This document shows, piece after piece, positions 36,877 to 44,183 of a stretch of DNA of 64,000 nucleotides. The first letter of the stretch is position 1. Each line of letters begins with the position of its first letter. Location: assembly GCA_947626345.1 (NCBI GenBank), contig CANQSF010000012.1, forward strand, positions 1-64,000, in the 5' to 3' direction. Under the pieces are notes generated by a model, which was not told the DNA's origin, did no database searches, and worked only from the letters and a program-made list of their open reading frames with translations. This stretch comes from an uncultured Oscillospiraceae bacterium. Its GTDB lineage: Bacteria > Bacillota > Clostridia > Oscillospirales > Oscillospiraceae. Position numbers and translations under genes: made by a program.

Positions 36877-37557
36877 ATGGAAGAACACGCCGGACACCGG
36901 GAGCGGATGCGCAAGCGCTTCCTCCGCTTTGGCCTGGATAACTTCGACGACCACAACGTGCTGGAGCTGCTGCTGTTTTACGCGGTGCCCCGGCGGGACA
37001 CCAACGTGATCGCCCACCGGCTGCTGGATGCCTTCGGTACCCTGGACGGGGTGTTCGATGCCTCGCCGGAGGCGCTGATGGCTGTAGAGGGGGTGGGTCC
37101 CGGCGCGGCGGCGCTGATCCGGCTGGTGCCGGAGGCCGCCAGAAGGTACTTCATCGCCCGCACCGCCCCCGGCCAGATCCTGGCGGACAGCGAGGCCGCC
37201 GGGCGGTACCTGCTGCCCCGGTTCCTCACCTGCCGGGACGAGACCATGTATCTGGTGTGCATGGACGGCAAGCTGAAGGTGCTGGACTGCCGGGAGGTGA
37301 GCCGGGGCAGCGCCACGTCCGTGTCGGTGAACGCCCGGCGGGTGACCCAGATTGCCCTGGGCCAGAACGCCTCCGCGGTGCTGCTGGCCCACAACCACAC
37401 CAGCGGCATCGCCATCCCCTCCGACGAGGACGTGGCCGTGACGCTGCGGCTGCGCGCCCTGCTGGCCCAGGTGGGCGTGACGCTGACCGACCACATCGTG
37501 GTGGCGGGGGACGACTTCGTCTCCATGGCCGACAGCGGCCTGCTGCCCGGCGGCTGA
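36877..37557 (+). CDS. radC: RadC-family JAB/MPN-domain protein
   Basis: 226 aa, full RadC architecture: N-terminal helix-hairpin-helix region (about 50-85; AVEGVGPGAAALI) and a C-terminal JAB domain with the zinc-binding JAMM motif HNHTSGIAIPSDED (about 173-186). Despite the name, no repair activity is established for the family; a nuclease or isopeptidase-like role has been proposed. ATG 36877 follows GAGGAA by 6 nt. Divergent from rodA. Confidence 0.92.
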   Translation: MEEHAGHRERMRKRFLRFGLDNFDDHNVLELLLFYAVPRRDTNVIAHRLLDAFGTLDGVFDASPEALMAVEGVGPGAAALIRLVPEAARRYFIARTAPGQILADSEAAGRYLLPRFLTCRDETMYLVCMDGKLKVLDCREVSRGSATSVSVNARRVTQIALGQNASAVLLAHNHTSGIAIPSDEDVAVTLRLRALLAQVGVTLTDHIVVAGDDFVSMADSGLLPGG

Positions 37558-37980
37558 GGGGAAAATGAAGGAGCCCCTGCGTGGGCTTGCACTTTGGCCG
37601 CGGATATGCATACAGAAATGAAAACAATGTGATTATGTAAAGCCAGAAATTGATACAATTTGTTTCTGGACAGGATACAAGAATTTGAAAATATTGGAAA
37701 TTCAAGGGGGCGTGGCCGAGATAAAGAGGGAAAATGCCTGTTGAAATCTCTGTTGAAAATGTCGATAACTCTCCGCATTAGGAATGAAAGCAATAAGTTA
37801 TGTAAAGCTATTCGGCCTGACGGGCATTTGGGAAAAACCCGAAATTACAGGGCGCCGCGCCTGCGGTTTTTTGGATATTGACGGGAGACGGATGAAGGCC
37901 TGCCGGGCGAAATGGGGGAAAATGGTCATTTCCCCGGGATATAATACGTTCCGTAATCGTTTAAGGCCGCAGATTGGATA
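37558..37980. other. Non-coding AT-richer stretch before the island
   Basis: No frame here has a ribosome binding site or recognisable protein. Only small hairpins are seen, e.g. GGGGAAA/TTTCCCC near 37915-37936 next to an isolated TATAAT. Base composition drops compared with radC and marks the transition towards the island. Confidence 0.4.
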
Positions 37981-38010
37981 TTGACTTCCGCCGGGGCGGT
38001 ATGCTAAAAT
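37981..38010 (+). promoter_or_regulatory. Promoter of tRNA-Thr(CGT)
   Basis: TTGACT (37981-37986), 18 nt spacer, TAAAAT (38005-38010). Confidence 0.75.
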
Positions 38011-38024
38011 ACGGGAGCGCAAGC

Positions 38025-38100
38025 GCTAGTGTAGCTCAGTCGGTAGAGCAGCTGATTCGTAATCAGCAGGTCGCCAGTTCGAGTCTGGCCACTAGCTCCA
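38025..38100 (+). tRNA. tRNA-Thr (anticodon CGT)
   Basis: 76 nt, CCA encoded; acceptor GCTAGTG/CACTAGC, anticodon stem GCTGA/TCAGC with loop TTCGTAA. It stands at the left border of the low-GC island, the classic integration position, although no duplicated 3' end is found downstream. Confidence 0.96.
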
Positions 38101-38145
38101 CCTATGCACGTCAGCACTGGAGGTTGTGCGACGTACAGCCATATG

Positions 38146-38175
38146 AAAAACATCCCCGACAACGGGGGTGTTTTT
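38146..38175. terminator. Bidirectional terminator after tRNA-Thr
   Basis: AAAAACA.CCCC / GGGG.TGTTTTT hairpin with T run on both strands. It can stop the tRNA transcript and any minus-strand transcript of the array at 38267. Confidence 0.8.
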
Positions 38176-38266
38176 CGTTATATGAAGCAGTTTTGCCCTG
38201 CTACAGAGCTTTTGCCGGTGCTCACACTGCACCAATAATCTTGCTGGCAATTCAGGACAGTTTTGC

Positions 38267-38358
38267 AAAATTGGTGCACTGCACCATTTTTGTCACGGCT
38301 TGAACAAATTTGCTACGGCTTGCACCAATTTGTTACGGCTTGGCGAAAAAGTGGTGCA
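38267..38358 (-). repeat. 20-bp tandem repeat array C (reverse orientation)
   Basis: 92 bp. Plus-strand units: TGCACCATTTTTGTCACGGCT-like, TGAACAAATTTGCTACGGCT (38301-38320), TGCACCAATTTGTTACGGCT (38321-38340), flanked by AAAATTGGTGCA (38267-38278) and GTGGTGCA. It is an exact length and layout match to the array at 42969. One stray half unit (TGCACCAATAAT) lies at 38228. Confidence 0.85.
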
Positions 38359-38423
38359 GTGTGAAAGATTATTTGGAAATCCGAGCGTATGAATGATTGA
38401 ATCGCTCTCTGGACGCAGAAAAA

Positions 38424-38444
38424 GAGCCCGCGGATCGCGGGCTC
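38424..38444 (-). terminator. Hairpin upstream of island cassette 1
   Basis: Perfect 9 bp stem GAGCCCGCG/CGCGGGCTC, with TTTTT following on the minus strand. Confidence 0.5.
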
Positions 38445-38448
38445 ATGG

Positions 38449-39048
38449 GTGCTTAGGCGTTTCCTTGTTCGAGGATCACATCATCAGTTTGCGGATGAGG
38501 GCGTACTGCTGGCCCTGTATGGCTACACGCTCATCCCGGTGTGTGAGGCCATGGCGGACCGCAAATCATTCGCGTTCCGGCCAGGGCGGTCTCCCCAGGA
38601 CGCCCAAGCCTATATCCTCAATGCCCTAAAAGGGGCTCACGCCCCGGAGATCATCGTCCGAGGCGATATAAAGGCTTACTATGCCAGCCTCCACCATTCC
38701 TGGCTGCTCGGCAACGCGCCGATGGACAAAAAGGTGCTGAAGGAATTTTTGGATGCTGGCTATGTATACGCAGGGCTGATCTCTGGCTGTGAAGCCTATA
38801 TTCAGAAAGCAAAGCAGGCTCAACTGCCGACCGTCCATTTTGATGAGATCCATGATCTGCAGAGGATGTGGCAAGAGAGCAGTATAGACGGCTTGACATT
38901 CTCAATCGGGATGTATGGCATCAACAGTATGGAGATCACCATCGGCGATGAGGTCAACCAGCGCCATAACGCCATCATCACCGGTGCAGTGGGACAAGGT
39001 AAGAGCAAAAAATTATTGATCAGGGGGAAAAGCCAATGTCTATGGTAA
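38449..39048 (+). pseudogene. Fusion remnant: group II intron RT fragment joined to P-loop ATPase fragment
   Basis: Open for 199 codons but built from two unrelated pieces. Residues ~20-100 look like a group II intron reverse transcriptase (PVCEAMADRKSFAFRPGRSPQDA, GDIKAYYASLHHSWLL, PMDKKVLKEFL) lacking the catalytic YADD part. Residues ~105-195 look like an internal piece of an FtsK/SpoIIIE-like ATPase (FDEIHDLQRMWQ, SMEITIGDEVNQRHNAIITGAVGQGKSKK, with Walker A GAVGQGKS) that stops just after the P-loop. No Shine-Dalgarno precedes GTG 38449. Most likely residue of two deletions, kept in frame by chance. Confidence 0.6.
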
Positions 39049-39293
39049 CAGAACTAATCGCTGCCGTTTCAAATGCTGAACGGCAGATCGATGACCAGAT
39101 CGCAAAATTGAAGAGCTTTCAAGGCGAAATAGATTCTGCCAAGCAAAGAGCAGATGCTGCATTTAGCGGGAGCACGGCGTCATATGGGCAAAGGATGATC
39201 GAGCAGCTTTCGCAAACTAACCAGCAAATCACCGACACGATTGGCAGACTGCAGAACGCAAAAGACAAGCTGATACAAGTGCGTATGGTGTAA
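39036..39293 (+). CDS. Small helical protein, WXG100-like size
   Basis: 85 aa, almost entirely helical and Gln/Lys/Asp-rich (SNAERQIDDQIAKLKSFQGEIDSAKQRADAAF...), suggesting an antiparallel helical hairpin or coiled coil. ATG 39036 has GGGGGA upstream and overlaps the end of the preceding ATPase remnant. Size, fold and FtsK-like neighbour recall type VII secretion (Esx/YukE-like) loci, but there is no WXG motif, so this is only a hypothesis. Confidence 0.65.
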   Translation: MSMVTELIAAVSNAERQIDDQIAKLKSFQGEIDSAKQRADAAFSGSTASYGQRMIEQLSQTNQQITDTIGRLQNAKDKLIQVRMV

Positions 39294-39306
39294 GGGGGGC
39301 CAGAAG

Positions 39307-39471
39307 ATGATTTCTGTTGAAGAACTAATTAGAGAAGTATCCTCACTCAAGATGTCCGCAGAACAGTTGGCGATTTTCATTACTGATGCCCTGAACTGGA
39401 CAGGAATGATCTCGTCAAAAACACAATTTGGGAGGAATAAGAATGGATCGGCTGAGCGGTGCGGAGGATAA
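39307..39471 (+). CDS. Small protein between helical and MBL-Sel1 genes
   Basis: 54 aa: a helical first part (MISVEELIREVSSLKMSAEQLAIFITDALNW, written here only for positions 1-31 in outline: acidic/hydrophobic heptads) and a polar tail. ATG 39307 is preceded by a GGGGGG stretch at good distance and starts 13 nt after the previous gene; its end overlaps the MBL-Sel1 gene by 29 bp. Overlap and spacing support translation in an operon. No homologue recognised. Confidence 0.5.
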   Translation: MISVEELIREVSSLKMSAEQLAIFITDALNWTGMISSKTQFGRNKNGSAERCGG

Positions 39472-41164
39472 GAGTATATACTGCACATATTTGGGTCACA
39501 GCGGTTTTATGATCGAAATGCCAGAGGCAACACTGCTGTTTGACTGGTATCAGGGAGATCTGCCTGATTTGAGAGCCGATAAGCCTCTTTATATTTTTAT
39601 CAGCCATGTTCACGCAGATCATTTCAAACAGGCGGCATTGGAGATTGCCCTTCAGCTTTCCCGAGTCAAGATTTTCCTGGGATATGACAACAGCGTGAAA
39701 GAACTCAATGAGGCTCTGGCTCAGTTCCCGCCGAGGATACGGCAAGCATTGAAGATCGTCGGCGGCGGACAGAGGCTGTCTGCCCTAAATGGGGAGTGGG
39801 TCGTCGAAACGCTAACGTCTACCGATATGGGCGTGGCATATCTTGTGGAGATCGGCGGTAAGACGTTCTTCCATGCGGGTGATCTGTTTCTGATGCAGAC
39901 CATAAGTGAAGCGGACTATATGAAGTGGTATACACAGATGATGGCCGGTCCCCATGCAGGCAAGCATATCGAGACCTACAAGGAACACCTAAAGCACCAG
40001 GAAAAGCGCTTTGCCGAGTTCACAGAACCGCTGCGGAGGAAAACCATCGACTATGGCATGATACCCCTTGACCCGAGGTTCGAAGATATTGGCTACCTCA
40101 CCGTGAAGAGATATATGAAGATCGCTGATTTCAAGGTTTGGTCCCCGATGCACCTTTGGGGAAAGTATGATTTTGTGGACGACTTTATCGAAGCGCATCC
40201 GGAATACGGTGAAAACATGATTGCTTTCACGAAGCGGACCCAGCCGATGAAACGCATCCATGTCGGGGTCAGATTCAGACTGTTCGGGCCCAACGGAGAA
40301 GTGGACAGAGCCAGAACGTCAAACGTGTGCCCCCAGGGTGTATCGGAATTTGAACGCGCCAGTGAAATGTTCAACATAGGGTACTCATATTACGATGGCG
40401 TCGGCGTAAAACGGGATATCGGCAAGGCGATAGAGTGGTTCAAAAAAGCGGCGGAGCTGAACCACCCGCGAGCGATGTTCCTCCTTGGGTCTTTCTATTA
40501 CAACGGAACAGGGATGAACAAAGACAATGACCGGGCGTTTGACTGGTTGACCAAGGCGGCACAGCTTGGGGACGCCAAGGCGATGAACAGGCTCGGCTAC
40601 ATGTATGAGTGCGGCCATGGGACCAGAAAAGACTTTGCAGAAGCTATGAAGTGGTATGAGAAGTCATCGGACAGGGGGAACCCCGACGCCACGTTCAAGA
40701 TCGGACTTTTGTACTACAACGGGAATGGCGTGGCCCGAAACTATGAAGAAGCGATGAAATGGCTCCGGAGGGCAGCGCAGCTTGGCCACTCCGACGCGAT
40801 GCATTGGACTGCATTCATGTATGAGAAGGGATATGGCGCGGATAAGGATCTGGGCAAAGCATTAAAGTGGTATCAGACGGCGGCGTCCTGTGGCAAGGCC
40901 AACTCCATGTTCAGAACCGGGCTGATGTACTATAACGGTGGAAATGGCGTGGAAAAGAACTACGGTAAGGCGCTGGAATGGTTTATGAAATCTGCGGAAA
41001 AGAAATATTCCGACGGAATGAATTGGACAGGCTACATGTATGAAAACGGATTTGGAACAACTAAGGACCTTTCCAGGGCGCTGGCCTGGTATAAGAAAGC
41101 GGCCGCGCTGGAAAATGACAGCGCAAAAAAGAATGTTGAGCGACTTGGGAGCAAAATGAACTGA
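39443..41164 (+). CDS. Metallo-beta-lactamase-fold protein with C-terminal Sel1 repeats
   Basis: 573 aa. Residues 1-270: MBL fold with metal ligands HVHADH (55-60; H55, H57, D59, H60), FFHAGD (about 150-155) and a late His in SPMHLWG (about 235). Residues ~300-565: about seven Sel1/TPR-like repeats of 36 aa (e.g. GYSYYDGVGVKRDIGKAIEW, AMFLLGSFYYNGTGMNKDND), a protein-binding solenoid. ATG 39443 has GGGAGG 7 nt upstream. The combination suggests a hydrolase recruited to a protein partner; substrate unknown. Moderate GC and codon use differ from the flanking core genes. Confidence 0.85.
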   Translation: MDRLSGAEDKSIYCTYLGHSGFMIEMPEATLLFDWYQGDLPDLRADKPLYIFISHVHADHFKQAALEIALQLSRVKIFLGYDNSVKELNEALAQFPPRIRQALKIVGGGQRLSALNGEWVVETLTSTDMGVAYLVEIGGKTFFHAGDLFLMQTISEADYMKWYTQMMAGPHAGKHIETYKEHLKHQEKRFAEFTEPLRRKTIDYGMIPLDPRFEDIGYLTVKRYMKIADFKVWSPMHLWGKYDFVDDFIEAHPEYGENMIAFTKRTQPMKRIHVGVRFRLFGPNGEVDRARTSNVCPQGVSEFERASEMFNIGYSYYDGVGVKRDIGKAIEWFKKAAELNHPRAMFLLGSFYYNGTGMNKDNDRAFDWLTKAAQLGDAKAMNRLGYMYECGHGTRKDFAEAMKWYEKSSDRGNPDATFKIGLLYYNGNGVARNYEEAMKWLRRAAQLGHSDAMHWTAFMYEKGYGADKDLGKALKWYQTAASCGKANSMFRTGLMYYNGGNGVEKNYGKALEWFMKSAEKKYSDGMNWTGYMYENGFGTTKDLSRALAWYKKAAALENDSAKKNVERLGSKMN

Positions 41165-41413
41165 GCAGACCGTATCCCGGATCGCTGAACATGAATTTTA
41201 GCCAGGTGGAGCAACGCTTCATAGATAAGCGGATGCGGTATAACGCGTGTCCTGAAGTGGATGGAAGATATGTCACGCTTTAGGGCTTCTGAAACCCTTG
41301 CGGCGCAACGGGTTCAGATCGTCAAAGTCACAGGGGTAAGGGTAACATACGGCACCCCTCAAAAACCGGGGTTCATTGCGTGACATGCTTCGAAGTTTTT
41401 AAGCAATTCAAAA
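41165..41413. other. Gene-free stretch downstream of the MBL-Sel1 gene
   Basis: Nothing convincing is encoded. A short frame at 41191-41283 (30 codons) lacks context. The GC-rich 41280-41360 part may be the tail of a deleted gene. Confidence 0.35.
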
Positions 41414-41453
41414 CAGGCAGCGGATGGCGTATTTTAGCACCATCCGCTGTCTG
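41414..41453 (-). terminator. Terminator of the truncated FISUMP gene
   Basis: 10 bp stem CAGCGGATGG/CCATCCGCTG extended by CAG/CTG, followed by TTTTG on the minus strand. Confidence 0.65.
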
Positions 41454-41505
41454 CTCTGTCGATTCCAATTCCGTAAGGCAGTTGCCGCTTTTCAATTATT
41501 CGTTG

Positions 41506-42336
41506 TCATACTGTCTTACGAACACTTGCCTGGGTGAGGGTTTTGTTTTGTATCTTTAGGTTGTCGATCATCCAACACTTGCCATCGGCCAGCTTGCGGA
41601 CGCGATACTCGTTGCCATCGCGGGAATCTGTAAGTGTGAGGGTCTGCCCTTCTGTCATGGAGTTTGTGCAGTAATCAGATGTAAAGGTGTCCATTGTCGT
41701 TGGTTCGGGAATTGGTCCGTGAGAGCTGGGGTTAAAGAGTGTGTAGAGGACTTTGCCAGAATAGGTCCCGGATGCTTGGTTTCCGGCAATATACGCCGCA
41801 TAGGTCACGCTGAACCGGTCCAGACTGGTCACTCCCTCGAGAGACTCCCGCTTCACCACTGCGGTCCTCTCCTCCGGCACGGCGGCAAATTTGCCAAAGT
41901 CACCTTGGATCACGAGCCCCTCGGCGGCGTCGTGTATTCTGAACGCCCAGTTGGATTCTTCTCCATTCGTCGCTGTGCCGGTCTTGATGTCGATCCCCTG
42001 GGCCTCTCCGCTGCCGATCATAGCAGTGGTGCCCTCTTCCTCGTTACTATAACCCACCGCATAGACCACATAGCCATCTGGGTCGTTGCAGCCCACAGTA
42101 AAGACCGTGTCCTCGCCTATTTGAGACTGGTAGGTGCCGGGAGTAATCGTAAGCGAATGTTCGTGGGTAGAGGCGCTGAAAGTGCAAGCCGTGCTCACCC
42201 CGACGCCCGCCGTGGCACTGGCGCCATTATCGGCATTGGCAGAACGGTTCATTGTGTCTGTAAGCACAATCACGCTTCCGCTGAATATGGCCAGCATTGC
42301 CACGAATTTGATTATCTTGCCGCTTGCTCTTTTCAT
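41506..42336 (-). CDS. Secreted FISUMP-type protein, C-terminally truncated
   Basis: 276 aa. Signal sequence at 1-37 (basic start, hydrophobic core FVAMLAIFSGSVIVL, cleavage near SANADNG). A beta-rich extracellular domain follows (about 45-215), then the opening of a FISUMP domain (YCTNSMTEGQTLTLTDSRDGNEYRVRKLADGKCWMIDNLKI). The domain normally continues for >100 residues, but here the frame ends after 14 more, so the gene is truncated or 3'-recombined. Start ATG 42336 sits beside GAGGTG; an extended -10 (TGATATAAT, 42397-42402 core) lies ~55 nt upstream. This LADGKCWM style of protein is, in my experience, typical of Saccharibacteria. Confidence 0.75.
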   Translation of the reverse strand: MKRASGKIIKFVAMLAIFSGSVIVLTDTMNRSANADNGASATAGVGVSTACTFSASTHEHSLTITPGTYQSQIGEDTVFTVGCNDPDGYVVYAVGYSNEEEGTTAMIGSGEAQGIDIKTGTATNGEESNWAFRIHDAAEGLVIQGDFGKFAAVPEERTAVVKRESLEGVTSLDRFSVTYAAYIAGNQASGTYSGKVLYTLFNPSSHGPIPEPTTMDTFTSDYCTNSMTEGQTLTLTDSRDGNEYRVRKLADGKCWMIDNLKIQNKTLTQASVRKTV

Positions 42337-42480
42337 CCTCACCTCGATTTGTTGTCCTTATATTAAAGGCATATCACAATATAGCGATACACCCCCATTA
42401 TATCATACTTATTGTTTTTTGGTGTGATTTTTCATAAGCACAATTAATCCAAGAACATCACCGGCGTTTCACCCCAAAAA

Positions 42481-42520
42481 TAAGCGCGGCTGGTTCCTTG
42501 GGGCCAGTCGCGCTTAGGGT
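42481..42520. terminator. Large hairpin between divergent units
   Basis: TAAGCGCGGCTGG/CCAGTCGCGCTTA stem (42481-42493 / 42504-42516) followed by GGGTGCTTCATTTTT. It stands upstream of the truncated FISUMP gene, so it probably ends a plus-strand transcript. Confidence 0.6.
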
Positions 42521-42650
42521 GCTTCATTTTTCTGATCATTCCATCCCTGTTGCACGGCCAATCACTATATTGGTGTAGCCGTGGCGTGGTTTATGGGATT
42601 AATTATGGACGAACCGCAATGCTGGGTATGTTGTTTTTCTAATTCTGTGT

Positions 42651-42900
42651 TACAATATCCATATGGCCCAGTATGAGGCTGGCGGGATTCTGCATTTACA
42701 CGGCAAGCCGCAAAATTGGTGCAGTCCGGACAAAATTGGTGCACCGTGAGTAAAATTGGTGCAGCCGTGTAAAACTGCACGGAAGGTTTTTGCAACCTCC
42801 AAACCTGACGTGCAAAGGCAAGATTTTTTCAGGACATGGCGTGCAAAATATTAACCGCCAAAAATACCGATAAACCCCTGTTAATTGGGGTTTATTTTAT
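42651..42900 (+). ncRNA. Candidate repeat-containing small RNA unit A
   Basis: A promoter-like TACAAT (42651-42656) in a block conserved with unit B is followed by three AAAATTGGTGCA repeats at 42712, 42732 and 42752 (period exactly 20 bp). Then come small hairpins (CCGTG/CACGG; AGGT/ACCT) and an intrinsic terminator TAAACCCC/GGGGTTTA with a T-rich tail (42870-42900). No open frame with a ribosome site fits. The -35 box is weak. Unit B at 46978 has the same order of parts and is alignable over ~190 bp. Confidence 0.55.
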
Positions 42901-42968
42901 TGTTTGCGCAAATTTCCGAATAGTTTTCTCGGCTTTAACGCGTCAAATTTTTGTGTACAGATTCTCCC

Positions 42969-43060
42969 AAAATTGGTGCAGTGCACCAATTTTGTCACGG
43001 CTTATACCAATCTGCTACGGCTTGCACCAATTTGTCACGGCTTGGCAAAAAATTGGTGCA
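42969..43060 (-). repeat. 20-bp tandem repeat array D (reverse orientation)
   Basis: 92 bp. AAAATTGGTGCA-G-TGCACCAATTTT forms a 25 bp perfect palindrome (42969-42993); then units TATACCAATCTGCTACGGCT (43003-43022) and TGCACCAATTTGTCACGGCT (43023-43042), and a final AATTGGTGCA to 43060. Same length as array C. It converges on unit A with the terminator at 42870 between them. Confidence 0.88.
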
Positions 43061-43148
43061 TTGGCCCGGAGATTAGGGTACAGTACAGGTCGTGACCCTT
43101 TCGTGAAAAACTATCTAGGGATTCTGTACAGCATGGTATAATTAGTAT

Positions 43149-43544
43149 GTGAATAGTTCGAAACAGAAAGGTAGGATTGTAATACCCGGTGGTCGCCGGC
43201 CTTGGCCGCACGAACTGCGCATAGCTGATATCTTAGCGATGGCTGGGCACAACATTGAGTTTCTGTCAGAGTCCAATGTCAGCACGGCGGATATATTACT
43301 AGACGGGGTGGAATATGAGCTGAAATCTCCCTTCACCAATAAGCCAGACAAGCTAGAGCGCAATCTCAAGCGAGCCCTCAAGCAGTCCAAAAACATCATC
43401 TTTGACTCCTATAGAGTCAAAAATATGCGCGATGACAGTCTGCGTCGTTTCCTCATTAAAAAAGCTCGAGAACAAAAGCAGATCGGCAAGCTGCTTTTCA
43501 TCACGAAGCACGGCCAAATTATTGACATCACTTCCCTTGTTTGA
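43149..43544 (+). CDS. CdiA C-terminal-type PD-(D/E)XK nuclease
   Basis: 131 aa stand-alone protein resembling the tRNA-nuclease domain at the C-terminus of contact-dependent inhibition toxins. Restriction-like core: D48 (TADILLDG), E57-L-K59 (VEYELKSP), then the helix KLERNLKRALKQSKNIIFDS and a final strand KLLFITKHGQIIDI. GTG 43149 lies ~7 nt after a TATAAT (43137-43142), so the message could be leaderless; no ribosome site is seen. No immunity gene is adjacent, and no secretion signal exists, so a toxin role is uncertain; repair or recombination use is an alternative. Confidence 0.75.
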   Translation: MNSSKQKGRIVIPGGRRPWPHELRIADILAMAGHNIEFLSESNVSTADILLDGVEYELKSPFTNKPDKLERNLKRALKQSKNIIFDSYRVKNMRDDSLRRFLIKKAREQKQIGKLLFITKHGQIIDITSLV

Positions 43545-43550
43545 TATAAT
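43522..43550 (+). promoter_or_regulatory. Consensus promoter at the end of the nuclease gene
   Basis: TTGACA (43522-43527), 17 nt spacer, TATAAT (43545-43550): perfect hexamers. Predicted +1 coincides with the first bases of the 50-bp repeat E1. Confidence 0.8.
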
Positions 43551-43559
43551 GTAAATATC

Positions 43560-43609
43560 GAAGTCCTTGCACGGGGCAGTATGCTCCTACCGCAGGGGCT
43601 TCTTTATTG
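43560..43609 (+). repeat. 50-bp hairpin repeat E1
   Basis: Identical over 50 bp to 46747-46796. Outer stem GAAGTCCTTGC / GCAGGGGCTTC pairs at all 11 positions with G.U allowed; inner stem GGGGCA/TGCTCC; then TTTATTG. With the consensus promoter ending 9 nt before it, it may be a ~50-nt transcript or a transcription-start-proximal attenuator. Confidence 0.8.
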
Positions 43610-43918
43610 TCCGGCCAAAATAAAGACGCCACAGAACAATTTACTATAATATATATGCTATATTCATATGCGGTGCGCACCGAAGGGAGAGATACTTGGG
43701 GCGGAACCTGCTTTTTCATAGGCAAGCCATAGTCTCAATAAGCAAGATGATAGCACGAAAAAACCTTGGCGGGAACGAATCCAGACCAAGGCGCTGTACT
43801 TTAATGATATACCAAGTTATCCTAAACGTCAATGGTGATCATGGCGGCGGCATAGTAACACTTTTATTAGACAACGAGTGGATTTGGGTAAAATTTTTAA
43901 TTATCTAATGCGCACTTA
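43610..43918. other. AT-rich stretch between E1 and FISUMP promoter
   Basis: Contains an isolated TATAAT (43645-43650) and a 70-codon frame starting with TTG 43696 that has a GGGAGAG site but no recognisable protein features. No confident gene. Confidence 0.35.
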
Positions 43919-43947
43919 TTGTGCAAATAATATTTCTGTGATATGAT
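43919..43947 (+). promoter_or_regulatory. Promoter of the large FISUMP gene
   Basis: TTGTGC (43919-43924), 17 nt spacer, TATGAT (43942-43947). The predicted +1 (~43954) is the first base of the inverted repeat below. Confidence 0.65.
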
Positions 43948-43953
43948 GGAAAT

Positions 43954-44110
43954 GCAAAACACAATTATCTGCGGTAAACGAGCACTTTTCTGGCTTTGAT
44001 CATGATGGAACATAAAAATGGCACCACAAGGCCACCTTTACGTATGTTCGATCATGATTGTTCGTATGTAGGTAATTGTGTTTTGCATCCTTGCGGTGCC
44101 ATTTTTGTTA
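43954..44110 (+). promoter_or_regulatory. Structured leader with interlocked inverted repeats and terminator
   Basis: IR1: GCAAAACACAATTA (43954-43967) pairs perfectly with 44073-44086. IR2: AAAAATGGCACC-a-CAAGG (44014-44031) pairs with CCTTG-c-GGTGCCATTTTT (44089-44106). Their arms interleave, so they form a pseudoknot or exclude each other. IR2 ends in TTTTTG like a terminator. A third pair GAACATA/TATGTTC (44007-44013 / 44043-44049) sits inside. Reads like an attenuator or riboswitch-type leader; class unknown. Confidence 0.6.
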
Positions 44111-44183
44111 TGGGAGGTGAGAAAGCAAATACGGCCTGCGAGTAAATAAAATTAAGAGAAGTTACAAGAGAGGTACGCTAGGC

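Noticed and set aside
42712-42763. CRISPR array
   Set aside because: 12-bp repeats with 8-bp similar spacers at 20-bp period; no direct repeats of 23-40 bp, no variable spacers, no cas genes.
42836-43141. 101-codon frame on the plus strand
   Set aside because: It runs through the terminator at 42870 and the whole D array, and has no Shine-Dalgarno.
43560-43609. Integron attC site
   Set aside because: The hairpin geometry is similar but the conserved GTTRRRY/RYYYAAC cores are absent and no integrase is present; kept only as a hypothesis of cassette behaviour.
43696-43908. 70-codon frame with TTG start
   Set aside because: A purine-rich site precedes it but composition and sequence show no protein-like features; left unannotated as uncertain.
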